In this document: in pieces, positions 45,010 to 54,958 of the stretch
Layout of the letters: each line of letters opens with the position of its first letter
How positions within the stretch are numbered: position 1 is the stretch's first letter
Assembly: GCF_900313025.1 (NCBI RefSeq)
Contig: NZ_OMPQ01000008.1
Span: forward strand, 520,482 to 584,481
DNA from: Pseudophaeobacter sp. EL27
GTDB lineage: Bacteria > Pseudomonadota > Alphaproteobacteria > Rhodobacterales > Rhodobacteraceae
Reading direction: 5' to 3'
DNA: 64,000 nt
Translations under genes and position numbers: made by a program
The notes under the pieces: model-generated
What the model saw: only the letters and a program-made list of their open reading frames with translations
Database searches by the model: none
Told to the model about the DNA's origin: nothing

Positions 45010-46644
45010 CTAGTCCGCCAGGGCTTTCTCGATCAGTGTGATGGTCTCTTCCACCCCATATAGTGCGATAAAGCCACCAAAGCGCGGGCCTTGGGAGGCC
45101 CCCAGAAGCACCTCATAGATTGCGGTAAACCAATCGCGCAGAGGGTCAAACCCATGGATCTTGCCAATGGCAAAGACCACGGATTGCAGGAATTCCTCAT
45201 CTGCAAGATCGGCCTCAGGCAGGGGATCATCCTTGCCCAGAACCTCGTTTTTCTTGGCAATCGCCGCAAGGGCAGCATCCGCCGATTTCAACGCATCCGC
45301 CAGGTCCTGCAGGGCGACACGTTCCTGATCGCTGGGCGCGCGGAACACCTTGGTGGGTTTGACCTTGTCATTGAAATAGGCCACCGCAAAACCCGCCGCC
45401 TGATCCATGGCCGGATTGCTTTCAGGTGTCGCATCGGGGGCGTATTTATTGATGAACCCCCACATGGTTTCCTTATCTTCGGCACTGGAGGCAGAGGCCA
45501 GGTTCAGCAACATGGAGAAGGGCACCACCATATCCGAGGCTGGCACATCACCCGCATGGATATGCCAGACCGGGTTGTTCAGCTGCGCCTTGGTGTCCTG
45601 CGTCGCATAGGCGCGCAGCTGCTGGTGGTATTCATCCACCGCTTTGGGGATCACGTCAAAATGCATCCGCTTGGCGGTCTTGGGCTTTTGATACATGAAA
45701 TAGGACAGGCTCTCGGCGCTGGCATAGGTCAGCCACTCGTCAATCGAAATCCCGTTGCCAGAGGTTTTGGAGATCTTCTGCCCATTGGCATCCAGGAACA
45801 ATTCATAGGTGAAATGCTCCGGCGCCCGCTGGCCCAGCACCCGGCAGATGCCATCATAGATCGGCGTATTGGTGCTGTGGTCCTTGCCGTACATCTCAAA
45901 ATCCACGCCCAGCGCCGCCCAACGGGCGCCAAAGTCCGGCTTCCACTGCAGCTTCACATTGCCGCCGGTGACCGGCAGGGTCCATTCCTTGCCGTCCTCA
46001 TCGTCAAAGGTCACGGTATAGGTTTCGGCGCAGACCTTTTTCATCGGCACATAGAGCACCCGGCCGGTCTCGGGGTGGATCGGCAAAAAGATCGAATAGG
46101 TCTGGCGGCGTTCTTCGCGCAGAGATTTCAACATGATCGCCATGACATCATCGTATTTATCGACAGCGCGTTTCAGCACTTCGTCAAATTGGCCGCTCTC
46201 ATAGAAATCCTTGGCCGAGTAGAAATCATACTCGAAGCCAAAGGTATCGAGGAACCGGCGCAGCATGGCGTTGTTGTGATGCCCAAAGCTCTCATGGGTG
46301 CCAAAGGGATCCGGCACCGAGGTCAGCGGTTTTTGCAGGTATGACGTCAGGCTATTGGCATCGGGCACATTACCCGGCACTTTGCGCATACCGTCCAGAT
46401 CATCGGAAAAACAGATGAGCTTGGTTGGGATATCACTGATCACCTCAAAGGCATTTTTGATCATCGTGGTCCGGGCCACTTCGCCAAAAGTGCCGATATG
46501 GGGCAGGCCCGAGGGACCATAGCCGGTCTCAAACAGCACATAGCCCTTCTCTGGCGCGCCCTTGGCATAACGTTTGAGCACCCGGCGGGCTTCTTCAAAC
46601 GGCCAGGCTTTGCTCTTCAGAGCGGTGTCGCGCAAGTCAGACAT
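45010..46644 (-). CDS. lysK: Lysyl-tRNA synthetase, class I
   Basis: A 544-residue class I enzyme (Rossmann catalytic domain), the archaeal-type LysRS used by alphaproteobacteria instead of the class II form. The HIGH motif appears as [10 protein letters not shown] (about 46-55) and the KMSKS motif as KISKTSGNG (about 290-298). Length and ends are normal ([19 protein letters not shown]). Monocistronic with its own terminator. Confidence 0.95.
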   Translation of the reverse strand: MSDLRDTALKSKAWPFEEARRVLKRYAKGAPEKGYVLFETGYGPSGLPHIGTFGEVARTTMIKNAFEVISDIPTKLICFSDDLDGMRKVPGNVPDANSLTSYLQKPLTSVPDPFGTHESFGHHNNAMLRRFLDTFGFEYDFYSAKDFYESGQFDEVLKRAVDKYDDVMAIMLKSLREERRQTYSIFLPIHPETGRVLYVPMKKVCAETYTVTFDDEDGKEWTLPVTGGNVKLQWKPDFGARWAALGVDFEMYGKDHSTNTPIYDGICRVLGQRAPEHFTYELFLDANGQKISKTSGNGISIDEWLTYASAESLSYFMYQKPKTAKRMHFDVIPKAVDEYHQQLRAYATQDTKAQLNNPVWHIHAGDVPASDMVVPFSMLLNLASASSAEDKETMWGFINKYAPDATPESNPAMDQAAGFAVAYFNDKVKPTKVFRAPSDQERVALQDLADALKSADAALAAIAKKNEVLGKDDPLPEADLADEEFLQSVVFAIGKIHGFDPLRDWFTAIYEVLLGASQGPRFGGFIALYGVEETITLIEKALAD

Positions 46645-46771
46645 TGCTGTTCTCCATCAGCGGCCCCTATGGCCGCCTCATTCCTGTCCCACTGCCCCAT
46701 GCAGCAGGTCGGCTTGGTCTATGGTGCAGATGCAGCATGAGTCAATGAAGAGAGCCGCGCTTGCGCCCGTT

Positions 46772-47665
46772 TCAACCGCTAAAATGCGCCTTTTCAACAA
46801 TCCAGTCCAGAATCTGGCGCACATCCTGCTGAGCGGCAGCCCCGTCCCGCAACCCGGCAAAGTAACCCCGTGCCGATGTGGTGGTTGGCGCCTCTAGCCG
46901 CAACAGCGCACCGGTCTCGATAAAACTGTCGAGAATGCCCCCCCAGGCGAGAAAGATCCCCTGTCCCGCTAGGCCAGCATTTACCAGCATCGCATAGGAA
47001 CTGAAATCCAGCACCCGCGCCCCCCGTGGCATCACCTGACCCGCAGATTTGAACCAGCTTGGCCAGTCATGCCACTGGCTGCGGGCGGCCTCCATCGTCA
47101 AAAGGGTCATGCGGGAGAAGTCATAACCCTGTGCGGTCATGCCCAGCCGCGCCAGATAGAGCGGGCTGGCCGCCGCATAGACCTCATCGCTCAGCAGTCG
47201 GGTCTCTGCATCGCCACCACCGCCGGGCAATCCAAAGCGGATCGTCAGATCGCCGGGGCGCACTGCCTCTCCATACTCCTGGCTTATGATACGAATCGTC
47301 ACATCAGGAAAGGCCTGCTCCAGTTCCCCCAAGCGCGGAATGAGCCAGAAACCGACAAAACCAGAAGGTGCCGTGACCGTCACCACCCGCGTTTCCGCCG
47401 CTTTTCTGATCTGTGAAACCGCGTCGTCGATCTGCCCAAAACCACTGTGTAGGGCCTGCAAAAGATCCTTACCTGCATGGGTAATTCGGGCGGGTTTGTG
47501 GGTTCGGTCAAACAGATCACAGCCCAGATCCGCCTCCAGCGTCGCGATCCGACGTGAAACTGCCGGTTGCGAAACATTCAGCTCATCCGCAGCCGCGGTC
47601 AGTGTACCATGGCGTGCCGCCGCATAGAAAGCCGTAAGCCCCGAAAAGCTGGGAAGACGCTGCAT
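46772..47665 (-). CDS. LysR-family regulator, divergent from dddW
   Basis: A 297-residue regulator: helix-turn-helix GTLTAAADELNVSQPAVSRRIATLEADLG (about 18-46) and a full effector domain. It resembles the GcvA branch. It is divergent from the dddW-like gene with 114 bp between starts; in Ruegeria pomeroyi, as I recall, dddW is next to a divergent lysR gene and is strongly induced by DMSP. So this protein is probably the DMSP- or acrylate-responsive activator of dddW. Confidence 0.9.
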   Translation of the reverse strand: MQRLPSFSGLTAFYAAARHGTLTAAADELNVSQPAVSRRIATLEADLGCDLFDRTHKPARITHAGKDLLQALHSGFGQIDDAVSQIRKAAETRVVTVTAPSGFVGFWLIPRLGELEQAFPDVTIRIISQEYGEAVRPGDLTIRFGLPGGGGDAETRLLSDEVYAAASPLYLARLGMTAQGYDFSRMTLLTMEAARSQWHDWPSWFKSAGQVMPRGARVLDFSSYAMLVNAGLAGQGIFLAWGGILDSFIETGALLRLEAPTTTSARGYFAGLRDGAAAQQDVRQILDWIVEKAHFSG

Positions 47666-47690
47666 CTAACATAACCTCACCGTATATTAG
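47666..47690. promoter_or_regulatory. Inverted repeat in the lysR-dddW intergenic region
   Basis: CTAACATA and TATATTAG, an 8-bp inverted repeat with one mismatch and a 9-nt spacer, directly upstream of the lysR ATG and about 90 bp before dddW. The symmetry and position suit a LysR autoregulatory site; not proven. Confidence 0.4.
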
Positions 47691-47779
47691 ACTGCAGCTT
47701 TACCGCATTGAGCCAAACATCAAAAGCCCCTTATCTACATTCAGTCAACCTGCACACCAACCTCACGGAGGCCCAGCAC

Positions 47780-48286
47780 ATGCAACAGGAAATGCCCCAG
47801 GATATTGCAACGGATATCACCACCCTTGCCACTGATCTCAGCGAAACCGAACAGCTGCATCAGGCCTCCAACCTGCCTTATGCCCCCCAGGACAACCTAT
47901 TGGTGGTGGATGCGGCACAGGTTCCGCTTTCTGGTGGCACAGATGCCGCCTATGGCGAGGTCCGCTGGCGCACCCTGATCAACAGTTGTTCTGAAAAGTC
48001 CCGCGATATGGTGCTGGGCATTGCCGAGTTCGAACCCCATGGCCGTCTGCTGCCCCATCGCCACGACCCCGCCGAGTTCTACCTTGGCCTTGAGGGGTCC
48101 GGCATCGTCACCATCGATGGCATCCCTCATGAAATGCGCCCCGGCGTTGCCATCTATGTGCCCGCCAATGCCGAGCACGACACCAAGGCCGGCCCCGACG
48201 GGCTGAAGTTTGCCTATGGGTTTGCCGAAGGCAGTTTTGAACAAATCACCTACCGCTTTACCGCCGCGACAGAGGCTCAGGGCTAA
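47780..48286 (+). CDS. dddW: DMSP lyase DddW (cupin)
   Basis: A 168-residue cupin that should cleave dimethylsulfoniopropionate to dimethyl sulfide and acrylate. The metal site is complete: PHRHDPAEFYLGLEGSG gives His93, His95, Glu99 and Tyr101, and AEHDTKAG gives His133. The spacing (0, 2, 6, 8, 40) matches that recalled for Ruegeria DddW. PLSGGTDAAYGEVRWRTLI and DMVLGIAEF also fit DddW. The frame reaches a TTG at 47708, but the ATG at 47780 has GGAGG nine bases upstream. Cytoplasmic; divergent from lysR. Another cupin lyase (DddQ/DddL) is less likely. Confidence 0.87.
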   Translation: MQQEMPQDIATDITTLATDLSETEQLHQASNLPYAPQDNLLVVDAAQVPLSGGTDAAYGEVRWRTLINSCSEKSRDMVLGIAEFEPHGRLLPHRHDPAEFYLGLEGSGIVTIDGIPHEMRPGVAIYVPANAEHDTKAGPDGLKFAYGFAEGSFEQITYRFTAATEAQG

Positions 48287-48407
48287 ATCCACCAGCGCGC
48301 AGGCTGTTTCCCGCCAGTTTCGCATCAATTGACCAGAGGCAGCAGTTGAACCTGTCTCTGGCCATGCCTATCCTTTGGCTTGAAATTTCGCGCAAAAAGG
48401 ATCTCCC

Positions 48408-48830
48408 ATGCCCGAGCAAAACGCCCAATCCATGTCCCAGCAGGACTGCCTCGTGGCCCTGATGGTGGCGGTCTCTGCCTCGGACGAAAACATCCGTACC
48501 GCCGAGCTGATCAAGATCCAATCCGCCGTCAACATGCTGCCGGTCTTTGCCGATTACGACATCGACCGCATGACCCGGATTTCCAAAACCGTGTTGGATC
48601 TGTTTGAACAGGAAGACGGGCTGGAAGCCCTGTTTGGCCTGATCCGCGACGACCTGCCGGAACGCCTCTATGAGACCGCCTATGCTCTGGCCTGCGACGT
48701 TGCTGCCGCCGATGGCAAACTGGCCGAGACCGAGCTCGAGTTCCTCGCTGAGGTGCGCTATGAGCTCAACATCGACCGGCTGCACGCCGCCGCTATCGAA
48801 CGCGGTGCCCGGGCCCGTCACATGGTCTAA
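48408..48830 (+). CDS. TerB-family protein
   Basis: A 140-residue all-helical protein. SQQDCLVALMVAVSASDENI, ALACDVAAADGKLAETELEFL and RYELNI are TerB-like metal-binding helices with paired acidic residues (S-A-S-D-E, A-A-A-D-G). TerB is named from tellurite resistance but many stand-alone members have unknown roles in membrane or metal stress. AAAAAGGA precedes the ATG. No other ter genes nearby. Confidence 0.85.
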   Translation: MPEQNAQSMSQQDCLVALMVAVSASDENIRTAELIKIQSAVNMLPVFADYDIDRMTRISKTVLDLFEQEDGLEALFGLIRDDLPERLYETAYALACDVAAADGKLAETELEFLAEVRYELNIDRLHAAAIERGARARHMV

Positions 48831-48852
48831 AGCGCCCTCGGAGCCTGCCCAT

Positions 48853-49332
48853 TTAGTCTTTTGGCGGGACAGGCGCCGACCAGCTCTTGGAATAGCTCTC
48901 CATCAATCCCCTTAGATCCTCGGTACTCTCAGGAAACCGAGAATAGCTGTAGGCGGCAGCAACCTCAGCCCAGTCCTGCTTTTCATCTGTCATCACCTCA
49001 ACATAGGGCGGCAGTGCCCCTGCATTGTCGAGCACGGAAATTCGCAGGTTCACCCGATCATCAGCTCCGGCGATGCGGGAATAGACAAAGGTCAGGCAGG
49101 AGCGGCAGTAGTAGTGTTCTCGGCCTTCGCTGCGCAGCCCTCCTCTCATCAGATCTCCGGTGACAGAAAAACTGTCCACCGGAAACATCGCGGTCAGGGA
49201 ATAGGCGCTGGCGCATAGTTTCTGGCAATCACGACAGTGACAGGCCAGAGTCAAAAGAGGCAGGGCAGTCAAGCTGACATGCACGGAACCACACAGGCAG
49301 GAACCTTCTAGTGGAAGTTTGGGAGGTTTCAT
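48853..49332 (-). CDS. GFA-family (Gfa-like) zinc protein
   Basis: A 159-residue protein with the zinc-binding cysteine set of the glutathione-dependent formaldehyde-activating family: GSCLCGSV, CHCRDCQKL and HYYCRSC. Most members outside the true Gfa group have unknown function. The ATG at 49332 lies just after a run of Cs on this strand and has GAGG upstream; the frame extends to 49437 without support. Convergent with terB. Confidence 0.85.
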   Translation of the reverse strand: MKPPKLPLEGSCLCGSVHVSLTALPLLTLACHCRDCQKLCASAYSLTAMFPVDSFSVTGDLMRGGLRSEGREHYYCRSCLTFVYSRIAGADDRVNLRISVLDNAGALPPYVEVMTDEKQDWAEVAAAYSYSRFPESTEDLRGLMESYSKSWSAPVPPKD

Positions 49333-49496
49333 GGGGGGGGGCCTCATAGGGGGTGCCCGGAAGGCGCCGCAGCTGAATTGAGCCTGACCAAAGCTACCGC
49401 GCCCAATTGGTCTGGTCAATTTCCCCATTTTTGGCACTTAATGACATGACCCTCTGGGCGATAGACTGGCACCAACACCGCCTTTGGAGCCAGATC

Positions 49497-51548
49497 ATGA
49501 ACCAGCCCCTCGACATAACCACCCTCCCCTCAGTCTGCCCATTGGACTGCCCCGACACCTGCAGCCTCAGCGTCAAGGTTCAGGGGGGCACGGTGTTAGA
49601 GGTCAAAGGCTCCACCGCAAATCCCTATACGGCCAATGTGATCTGCAACAAGGTGGCGCGCTATTATCCAGAGTTTGTGCACGGCAAAGCCCGCCTGACC
49701 CATCCGCTCAAACGGGTCGGCCCGCGCGGCTCTGGCCAGTTTGAACAGATCAGCTGGGACGAGGCTTTGGACATGGTCCACGCGGGTTTCACCCAGGCGA
49801 TTGAGGCCCATGGCCCCCAATCCGTGCTGCCCTTCAACTATGCTGGCCCCCATGGTGAGCTGGCTGGCGGCTCGATGGATCGGCGGTTCTTTTACCAGAT
49901 GGGGGCCAGCATGCTCAATCGCGGCCCGCTCTGTGGTGGCGTGCGTGGTGGCGCCTACGCCAGCCTGTTTGGCGCCGCTCCCGGCATGCCGCCGGTTCAG
50001 CTTGAGCACTCCGATCTGGTGCTGGTCTGGGGCAATAATGTCACCGTCTCCAACCTGCATCTGGCGCCCCTGCTGAAGAAGCTGCGCGCCCGCGGTGGTA
50101 AGCTGGTGGTGGTGGACCCCAAGCGGATCAAGATTGCCGAGCAATGCGACATGTACTTGCAAATCAAGCCTGGCACCGATGTGGTGCTGGCCATGGGGCT
50201 GGCTGCCGAGTTGGAGCGCCGGGACGCACTGGACCAGGGATTTATTGCGCAATGGGTTGCGGGCTTTGATCCCTATATGGCCCAGGCCCGGCAATATGGG
50301 CTGGATCAGGTGGTCGAGACCTGCGGGATTTCAGCTGCCGAATTTCACGCCCTGGCCGATATGATGGTGGCGGCCAAAAAAATGGCCTGCGCCTTTGGCA
50401 ACGGGATCGAGCGCGGTCGCTCCGGCGGCTCGGCGCTACGGGCCGGCATGGCGCTGCCCGCTCTGTTGGGCCACCACGGGCGGCTGGGTGCCGGGGTCAT
50501 GGCAAAGTCCGGCGGTGCCACCCCCAAAACCCAAAGCCGTCTGCACGGCGATCACCTGATCAGGCCCGGCACCCGGACCTTCAACATCGTCGATCTGGCC
50601 AACATCCTGCAGGACGACGGCCTGGAGGTGCCGATCAAAGCAACCATGATCTACAATCACAATCCGGTGGCCACGCATCCAGATCAGGCCAATCTGATGC
50701 GGGCGCTGATGCGCGAGGATCTGTTCATTGCGGGCTGCGATGTGGTGATGACCGACAGTATGGCCTATTGCGACGTGATCCTGCCAGCGGCTTCGCATTT
50801 TGAATTCGACGACATCTACGGTGCTTACGGCCAGAACTACCTGCAACGGGCCGCGCCAGTGATCCCTCATGTCGGGGAAAGCCTGCCCAATACCGAGATC
50901 TTCCGCCGCCTGGCTGCGCGTTTTGGCTATACGGATCCGCTGTTTCAGGCCAGCGACACTCAGCTGATGGATGAGGCCATCGACGCCAGCCATCCACAGC
51001 TGGAGGGCAAGCGCCCCAGCGAGATCCCACTGGATCGCGCGATTGAGATGATGGCCTCTGACGGGGAACCGCTGGTGATGTGCAAGAACGTACGCCCCGC
51101 CACCGCCTCGGGCCGGATTGAACTGTTCAGCCAGGACTATGAGGTCCGCTATGGCTTTGGCGTGCCGCGCTACGATCCAGCGCCACAGGATCTGCCTTTG
51201 ACGCTGATCACCCCCAGCTCCTCCAAACGGACCAATGCCACCTTTGGCAGCGACTCGGCCTCTACCGGGCCGGAACTCCTGGAGATGCACCCCAAGGATG
51301 CGGAGGAACGCGGATTGCAGGATGGCGAGATCGTCTCGGTCTGGAACGCCCTTGGTGCGGTTACTCTGCAGCTCAAAGTCACCGAGGTGACCCGCCCCGG
51401 CGTGCTCTACTCGCCCAAGGGCACCTGGCGCGGCACCTCGCAGACAGGCTTCACCGTCAATGCGCTGATCCCGGCGGATATCCGTACCGATATCGAGGAT
51501 GGCGCCTGCTATCACGAAACCTTTGTCGAAGTGAAACCTACACAGTAG
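49497..51548 (+). CDS. Molybdopterin oxidoreductase (DMSO reductase superfamily)
   Basis: A 683-residue bis-MGD molybdoenzyme. N-terminal 4Fe-4S motif CPLDCPDTC ... VICNKV (Cys-x3-Cys-x3-Cys-x~27-Cys, about 13-50), then SWDEALDMV, a WGNNVTVSNLHLAPLL pterin-binding segment, and a C-terminal molydopterin-binding domain (RTNATFGSDS, MHPKDAEERGLQDGEIV). No twin-Arg signal, so cytoplasmic. Partner subunits and chaperone genes are absent, so it may work alone or with a distant electron carrier; the substrate is unknown. ATG at 49497 has TTTGGAG upstream. Confidence 0.9.
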   Translation: MNQPLDITTLPSVCPLDCPDTCSLSVKVQGGTVLEVKGSTANPYTANVICNKVARYYPEFVHGKARLTHPLKRVGPRGSGQFEQISWDEALDMVHAGFTQAIEAHGPQSVLPFNYAGPHGELAGGSMDRRFFYQMGASMLNRGPLCGGVRGGAYASLFGAAPGMPPVQLEHSDLVLVWGNNVTVSNLHLAPLLKKLRARGGKLVVVDPKRIKIAEQCDMYLQIKPGTDVVLAMGLAAELERRDALDQGFIAQWVAGFDPYMAQARQYGLDQVVETCGISAAEFHALADMMVAAKKMACAFGNGIERGRSGGSALRAGMALPALLGHHGRLGAGVMAKSGGATPKTQSRLHGDHLIRPGTRTFNIVDLANILQDDGLEVPIKATMIYNHNPVATHPDQANLMRALMREDLFIAGCDVVMTDSMAYCDVILPAASHFEFDDIYGAYGQNYLQRAAPVIPHVGESLPNTEIFRRLAARFGYTDPLFQASDTQLMDEAIDASHPQLEGKRPSEIPLDRAIEMMASDGEPLVMCKNVRPATASGRIELFSQDYEVRYGFGVPRYDPAPQDLPLTLITPSSSKRTNATFGSDSASTGPELLEMHPKDAEERGLQDGEIVSVWNALGAVTLQLKVTEVTRPGVLYSPKGTWRGTSQTGFTVNALIPADIRTDIEDGACYHETFVEVKPTQ

Positions 51549-51564
51549 CGACCCGGGCACTTTG

Positions 51565-51594
51565 GCTCTGCCTCTCGTCTACTTGAGGCAGGGC
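51565..51594. terminator. Bidirectional terminator between convergent genes
   Basis: A 10-bp stem with one G-T pair (GCTCTGCCTC / GAGGCAGGGC, 10-nt loop) followed by TTTA on the plus strand, fills the 47-bp gap between the molybdoenzyme and dacB stops. Confidence 0.6.
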
Positions 51595-51595
51595 T

Positions 51596-53104
51596 TTAGG
51601 TGCCGTAGCTCTGCCCCCAGCGTTCAATCAACTGCTGCTGCAAGCGCTTGGCCTTTTTGTTCCAGCTCCGGGCGCCTTGTGGGCGTTCGCGTTCTGCCCG
51701 GCTGATGCGGGCCCGTGCCTTGGTATCAGCAGCAAAAATCGCAAAGGCCAGTACCGTGCCACTGGAGGTGGTCAGGAAGCCACCCAGCCCTGAGACAAAA
51801 TTCAATGTTCCGGTTTTTGCGGCCACCTTGATCGGATGGCTTTTGATTACCCGGCCATTGCCATCACGCATCGGAAAGCTCTTGAGCAGCGGCTTCAGAC
51901 TGCCTGATTTATAGGCCGCCACCAGCACCTTGAGCATCGCGTTGGGGGTCACTCGTGACGCCTCTCCCAGGCCGGAATGATCGACCATGCGAATAGAGCT
52001 GGCACCATATTTGGCTCGGGCCCAGCGCGACATCTCAGCCGCAGAATCTTTCAACCCCTTGGGGCGTTTGCCGCGTTTACTGGTGGCGGTCATACCAATC
52101 ATTTCAGCCATCAGATTGTTGGAATACTTCAACATCGCCTTGAGCATCATATCCAATGGCGGACTGTGGTGCTGTGCCAGCAGGGTGGCGGTTGGCAGGG
52201 ATGAGATCTTTTTTGCCGCCTTGAGCTTGATGCCATGAGCCCGCGCCATGGTGCGAAACACATCGGCGGCATATTCTGCCGGGCGGCGCACCGGCAGCCA
52301 GCGCGCGCCCCCTTTGCCCAGCGCCTGCGAGGCCACGGTCCACTGATCCGCACCATTGCGGTCTGCATAGGTATAAACTGGCAAGGACCGATTGGCGATT
52401 TTCATCCGCGCCATGCTGACCTCGGGGCGGTATTTTTCCGTGCGGGCATCCATGTTTACCGTCCAGCTATTGCCGGCCCGCTTCCATTCAAAATGTACCC
52501 GGTTGAAGTTCAGGGCGATCCCCGCGACCGCCGGGCTGTAGCCCACTTGGTCCGGCTGCCCCGCATCAATTGTGCGCACGCGGGGTAGTGCCCCGTCCCA
52601 GACCTTAAAGGCGCCGCGCACTTCGCGAATACCGGCCTTTTTCAGCGCGGCTGCCAGCTGTGCCAGGTGATCGGTGTTCAGCAGCGGATCACCGCCCCCG
52701 GCCAGGATCAGATCGCCCTTCAGCACCCCGCCCGTCACCGTGCCAGCCGCCAGAACCCGGGTGGTAAACCGGTAGTTTGCCCCCAGAGTGTCGAGCGCAT
52801 AAAGCGCCGTCAGCGCCTTGGCGACACTGGCTGGCGGCAGCGCCTCTGCCCCTGCATGGGCTTCCAGCTCTTTGCCATTTGCAACCTCGGCCACCGCACA
52901 GCCGATCTGACCAGACAGCCCGGAGCGCGCCAAAAGCACCTTCAGACTGGACGCGGCATTGGACTGGGCGGCGCCCGCTCCGGACCTCAGCCCAACCGCT
53001 GCACGGGCCTGGGGTCGCAGGGAGGTTTTAGGCGCATTGGCCAGCGCCGCCGGCGCGGCCAGAGCCGCCGCGGCGGCTGAAAGGAAAGAGCGTCTCGAAA
53101 ACAT
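51596..53104 (-). CDS. dacB: D-alanyl-D-alanine carboxypeptidase/endopeptidase (PBP4, DacB)
   Basis: A 502-residue periplasmic penicillin-binding protein trimming peptidoglycan cross-links. The N-terminus MFSRRSFLSAAAAALAAPAALA looks like a Tat-type signal. Active-site motifs are present in order: SxxK as PASVAKALTAL, SxN as KYSNNLMAEM, and KTG as AAKTGTLNF. The frame begins with TTG at 53113, but the ATG at 53104 is preferred. The 213 bp upstream is AT-rich promoter-like sequence. Confidence 0.92.
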   Translation of the reverse strand: MFSRRSFLSAAAAALAAPAALANAPKTSLRPQARAAVGLRSGAGAAQSNAASSLKVLLARSGLSGQIGCAVAEVANGKELEAHAGAEALPPASVAKALTALYALDTLGANYRFTTRVLAAGTVTGGVLKGDLILAGGGDPLLNTDHLAQLAAALKKAGIREVRGAFKVWDGALPRVRTIDAGQPDQVGYSPAVAGIALNFNRVHFEWKRAGNSWTVNMDARTEKYRPEVSMARMKIANRSLPVYTYADRNGADQWTVASQALGKGGARWLPVRRPAEYAADVFRTMARAHGIKLKAAKKISSLPTATLLAQHHSPPLDMMLKAMLKYSNNLMAEMIGMTATSKRGKRPKGLKDSAAEMSRWARAKYGASSIRMVDHSGLGEASRVTPNAMLKVLVAAYKSGSLKPLLKSFPMRDGNGRVIKSHPIKVAAKTGTLNFVSGLGGFLTTSSGTVLAFAIFAADTKARARISRAERERPQGARSWNKKAKRLQQQLIERWGQSYGT

Positions 53105-53317
53105 GTCAGTCAATATCTAATAAAAATGCATTCAAACGGCAAATGAAGACCATATTTTTTGTTCGTGCCATAGCTCATACCCTATCTGCGGCAAATGCGC
53201 CTGCAAAAAGTTCCAGCCCAGTATCTTCCTGCTGCGTGAGAGACCATGGGCACTCAAACCCTGGCACGGTAAAGGGTCGCCAAAAAGGCAGCAATTTGAT
53301 CTTTTCTGGTCAGGTGA

Positions 53318-53929
53318 TCACTCCGCCCTGGAGGGCCAGCCCCCGGTAGCGCGGATCGCAGAGGAGCTCTCTGCAATCATCGGCACATTGACAAAACACC
53401 AGGCCGGAGCCACTGATCGCGCCAAATTTTGACTCTGACTGTCCTGGAGCATCTGGCGGCGATAGATGCGCGCGGCAGGCGATAATCGCGCAGAAATCCG
53501 GTCTCCGGGACGGGCCAGCACACCAATCGGCACCGTCTCCATAATCTGTTGCCAATCCTTCCAATGATGGAAATGCGCCAGATTGTCCGCCCCCATCAGC
53601 CAGACAAAGCGCACATGAGGGTAAAGCCGCCGCAATGCCCGCAGGGTTTCAGCCGTGTAACGTGTCCCCAGACGCGCCTCGACATCGCTGATCTGCACTT
53701 TTGGGTGATCCATCAGCTCCCGGGCAGCTGCAACGCGCCGCTCCATACTGGCGGGTGCGCGGGACTTTAACGGATTGCCGGGCGAGACCAGCCACCAGAG
53801 TCGATCCAGATTGAACCGCTGCAAGGCCGCCCGGCTAATCTGCACGTGTCCTTGGTGGGCCGGATCAAAGGATCCGCCCAGTAATCCCACGGTCATGCCG
53901 GGGCGCAGATATGGAAAACCCTGCTTCAT
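53318..53929 (-). CDS. nadD: Nicotinate-nucleotide adenylyltransferase
   Basis: A 203-residue enzyme of NAD synthesis that adenylates nicotinate mononucleotide. The nucleotidyltransferase motif [19 protein letters not shown] and the late [15 protein letters not shown] segment are present. The frame runs to 54121, but the Roseobacter-type start [18 protein letters not shown] at 53929 is chosen. Upstream lies about 190 bp, then the HEPN-like gene on the other strand; nadD's usual neighbours are not visible. Confidence 0.92.
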   Translation of the reverse strand: MKQGFPYLRPGMTVGLLGGSFDPAHQGHVQISRAALQRFNLDRLWWLVSPGNPLKSRAPASMERRVAAARELMDHPKVQISDVEARLGTRYTAETLRALRRLYPHVRFVWLMGADNLAHFHHWKDWQQIMETVPIGVLARPGDRISARLSPAARIYRRQMLQDSQSQNLARSVAPAWCFVNVPMIAESSSAIRATGGWPSRAE

Positions 53930-54122
53930 GCGGAGGTTGATGCACATAAATTTCCGAAATTCCAAGCCCCAAGCCCAGGTTGATGCCACACCCAACACAC
54001 CTGTCTGTCCAGCCGGCCGACTTGCGCTGCCCTGCGCACCCTCTAGAGTTGCGAAAGTTTTTTCATGTATTGGAGACTTCCATGCACATGATCTTGCAAG
54101 TGATTTCGCTAGAGGGCGCACA

Positions 54123-54938
54123 ATGAAAACTGAAAATTTGAATGTACGATTTGGTGAGCTGACAATAACAAAGGCAGACTTAGAAAGGCTTGGACCCCGG
54201 CTAGCTCAAGCCTTTGTTTCAACCTCTTTTGTCTCACAAGAGATCAGAGAATTCATTCGCCTCGTTGATGGCGCGATCGTCGAGAATGATACTGAACAAA
54301 AAGTACAGCTAATGGAGACGACACAGAGAGGTATTCTCCTTCGCACCTTAGCAATGAAAGTTGAGAACTTTCTAGCGATTTGGGCCAACCTGCTGTCAAA
54401 GGCGACGATTCACAAAGAGGACGAATTTGGCATTCTGAAAGAGCTATATGACCATCACAAAAAGAACTTCGCTTCGCTGGACGGACATCCAGGAAAAGAA
54501 ATCGCGTCACACATCCGCAACAGGATAACAGCGCATGCAGACCTTGTAGGCATCCAAACCGCTATTGAAATGACCATGGAAAACTGGACCCACAGCATTT
54601 TGTACTGTGAGGATCAAGGGAATTCCTTCTTTGCAATCGGTGAGGATATTGTCTTTGGTCTAGGTCTCCGGCACGAGAACGGACGCAAAAACGGTAGCCC
54701 GGAAAAACGGTACACTCCGAGCGAGGGGTTAGATAGGCTAGGCATTTGGCAAGGCTATGTTATCTTGGCAGCAAAGATCTGCTTAGACTACCATTTTGAC
54801 CTCATACACGACGTACCTCCTAAAGCTCTAGGCAAGGAAAGTGTCACTTGGGTCCACACATCAATCCCAAACGGGCGTCACAGCACGCTTGAAGACTTTC
54901 GACTTCCTGTCTACAGCCATAGACCAGTTTCTGAATAA
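54123..54938 (+). CDS. HEPN-like hypothetical protein (possible Abi/toxin)
   Basis: A 271-residue mainly helical protein, AT-richer than its neighbours and using rare codons (TTA, CTA, AGA), so probably acquired. At about 128-140 it reads [13 protein letters not shown]: Arg132-Asn133-x4-His138, which is the R-[polar]-x4-H signature of HEPN RNase domains such as AbiU2-type proteins. It follows a helical segment with [15 protein letters not shown], consistent with a four-helix bundle. An acidic [10 protein letters not shown] region and a C-terminal tail follow. No antitoxin partner is adjacent. Start ATG 54123 has GAGGG upstream. HEPN identity is inferred from the motif alone. Confidence 0.55.
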   Translation: MKTENLNVRFGELTITKADLERLGPRLAQAFVSTSFVSQEIREFIRLVDGAIVENDTEQKVQLMETTQRGILLRTLAMKVENFLAIWANLLSKATIHKEDEFGILKELYDHHKKNFASLDGHPGKEIASHIRNRITAHADLVGIQTAIEMTMENWTHSILYCEDQGNSFFAIGEDIVFGLGLRHENGRKNGSPEKRYTPSEGLDRLGIWQGYVILAAKICLDYHFDLIHDVPPKALGKESVTWVHTSIPNGRHSTLEDFRLPVYSHRPVSE

Positions 54939-54958
54939 CCCCATCATGGAGCAGTCAC

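Noticed and set aside
45091-46344. Long plus-strand open frame opposite lysK
   Set aside because: Mirror of a GC-rich conserved gene; the lysK frame has complete catalytic motifs and a terminator, whereas this frame has no recognisable domain.
47708-47779. N-terminal extension of DddW from a TTG
   Set aside because: The ATG at 47780 has a GGAGG site at ideal distance; the extension covers the promoter region with lysR.
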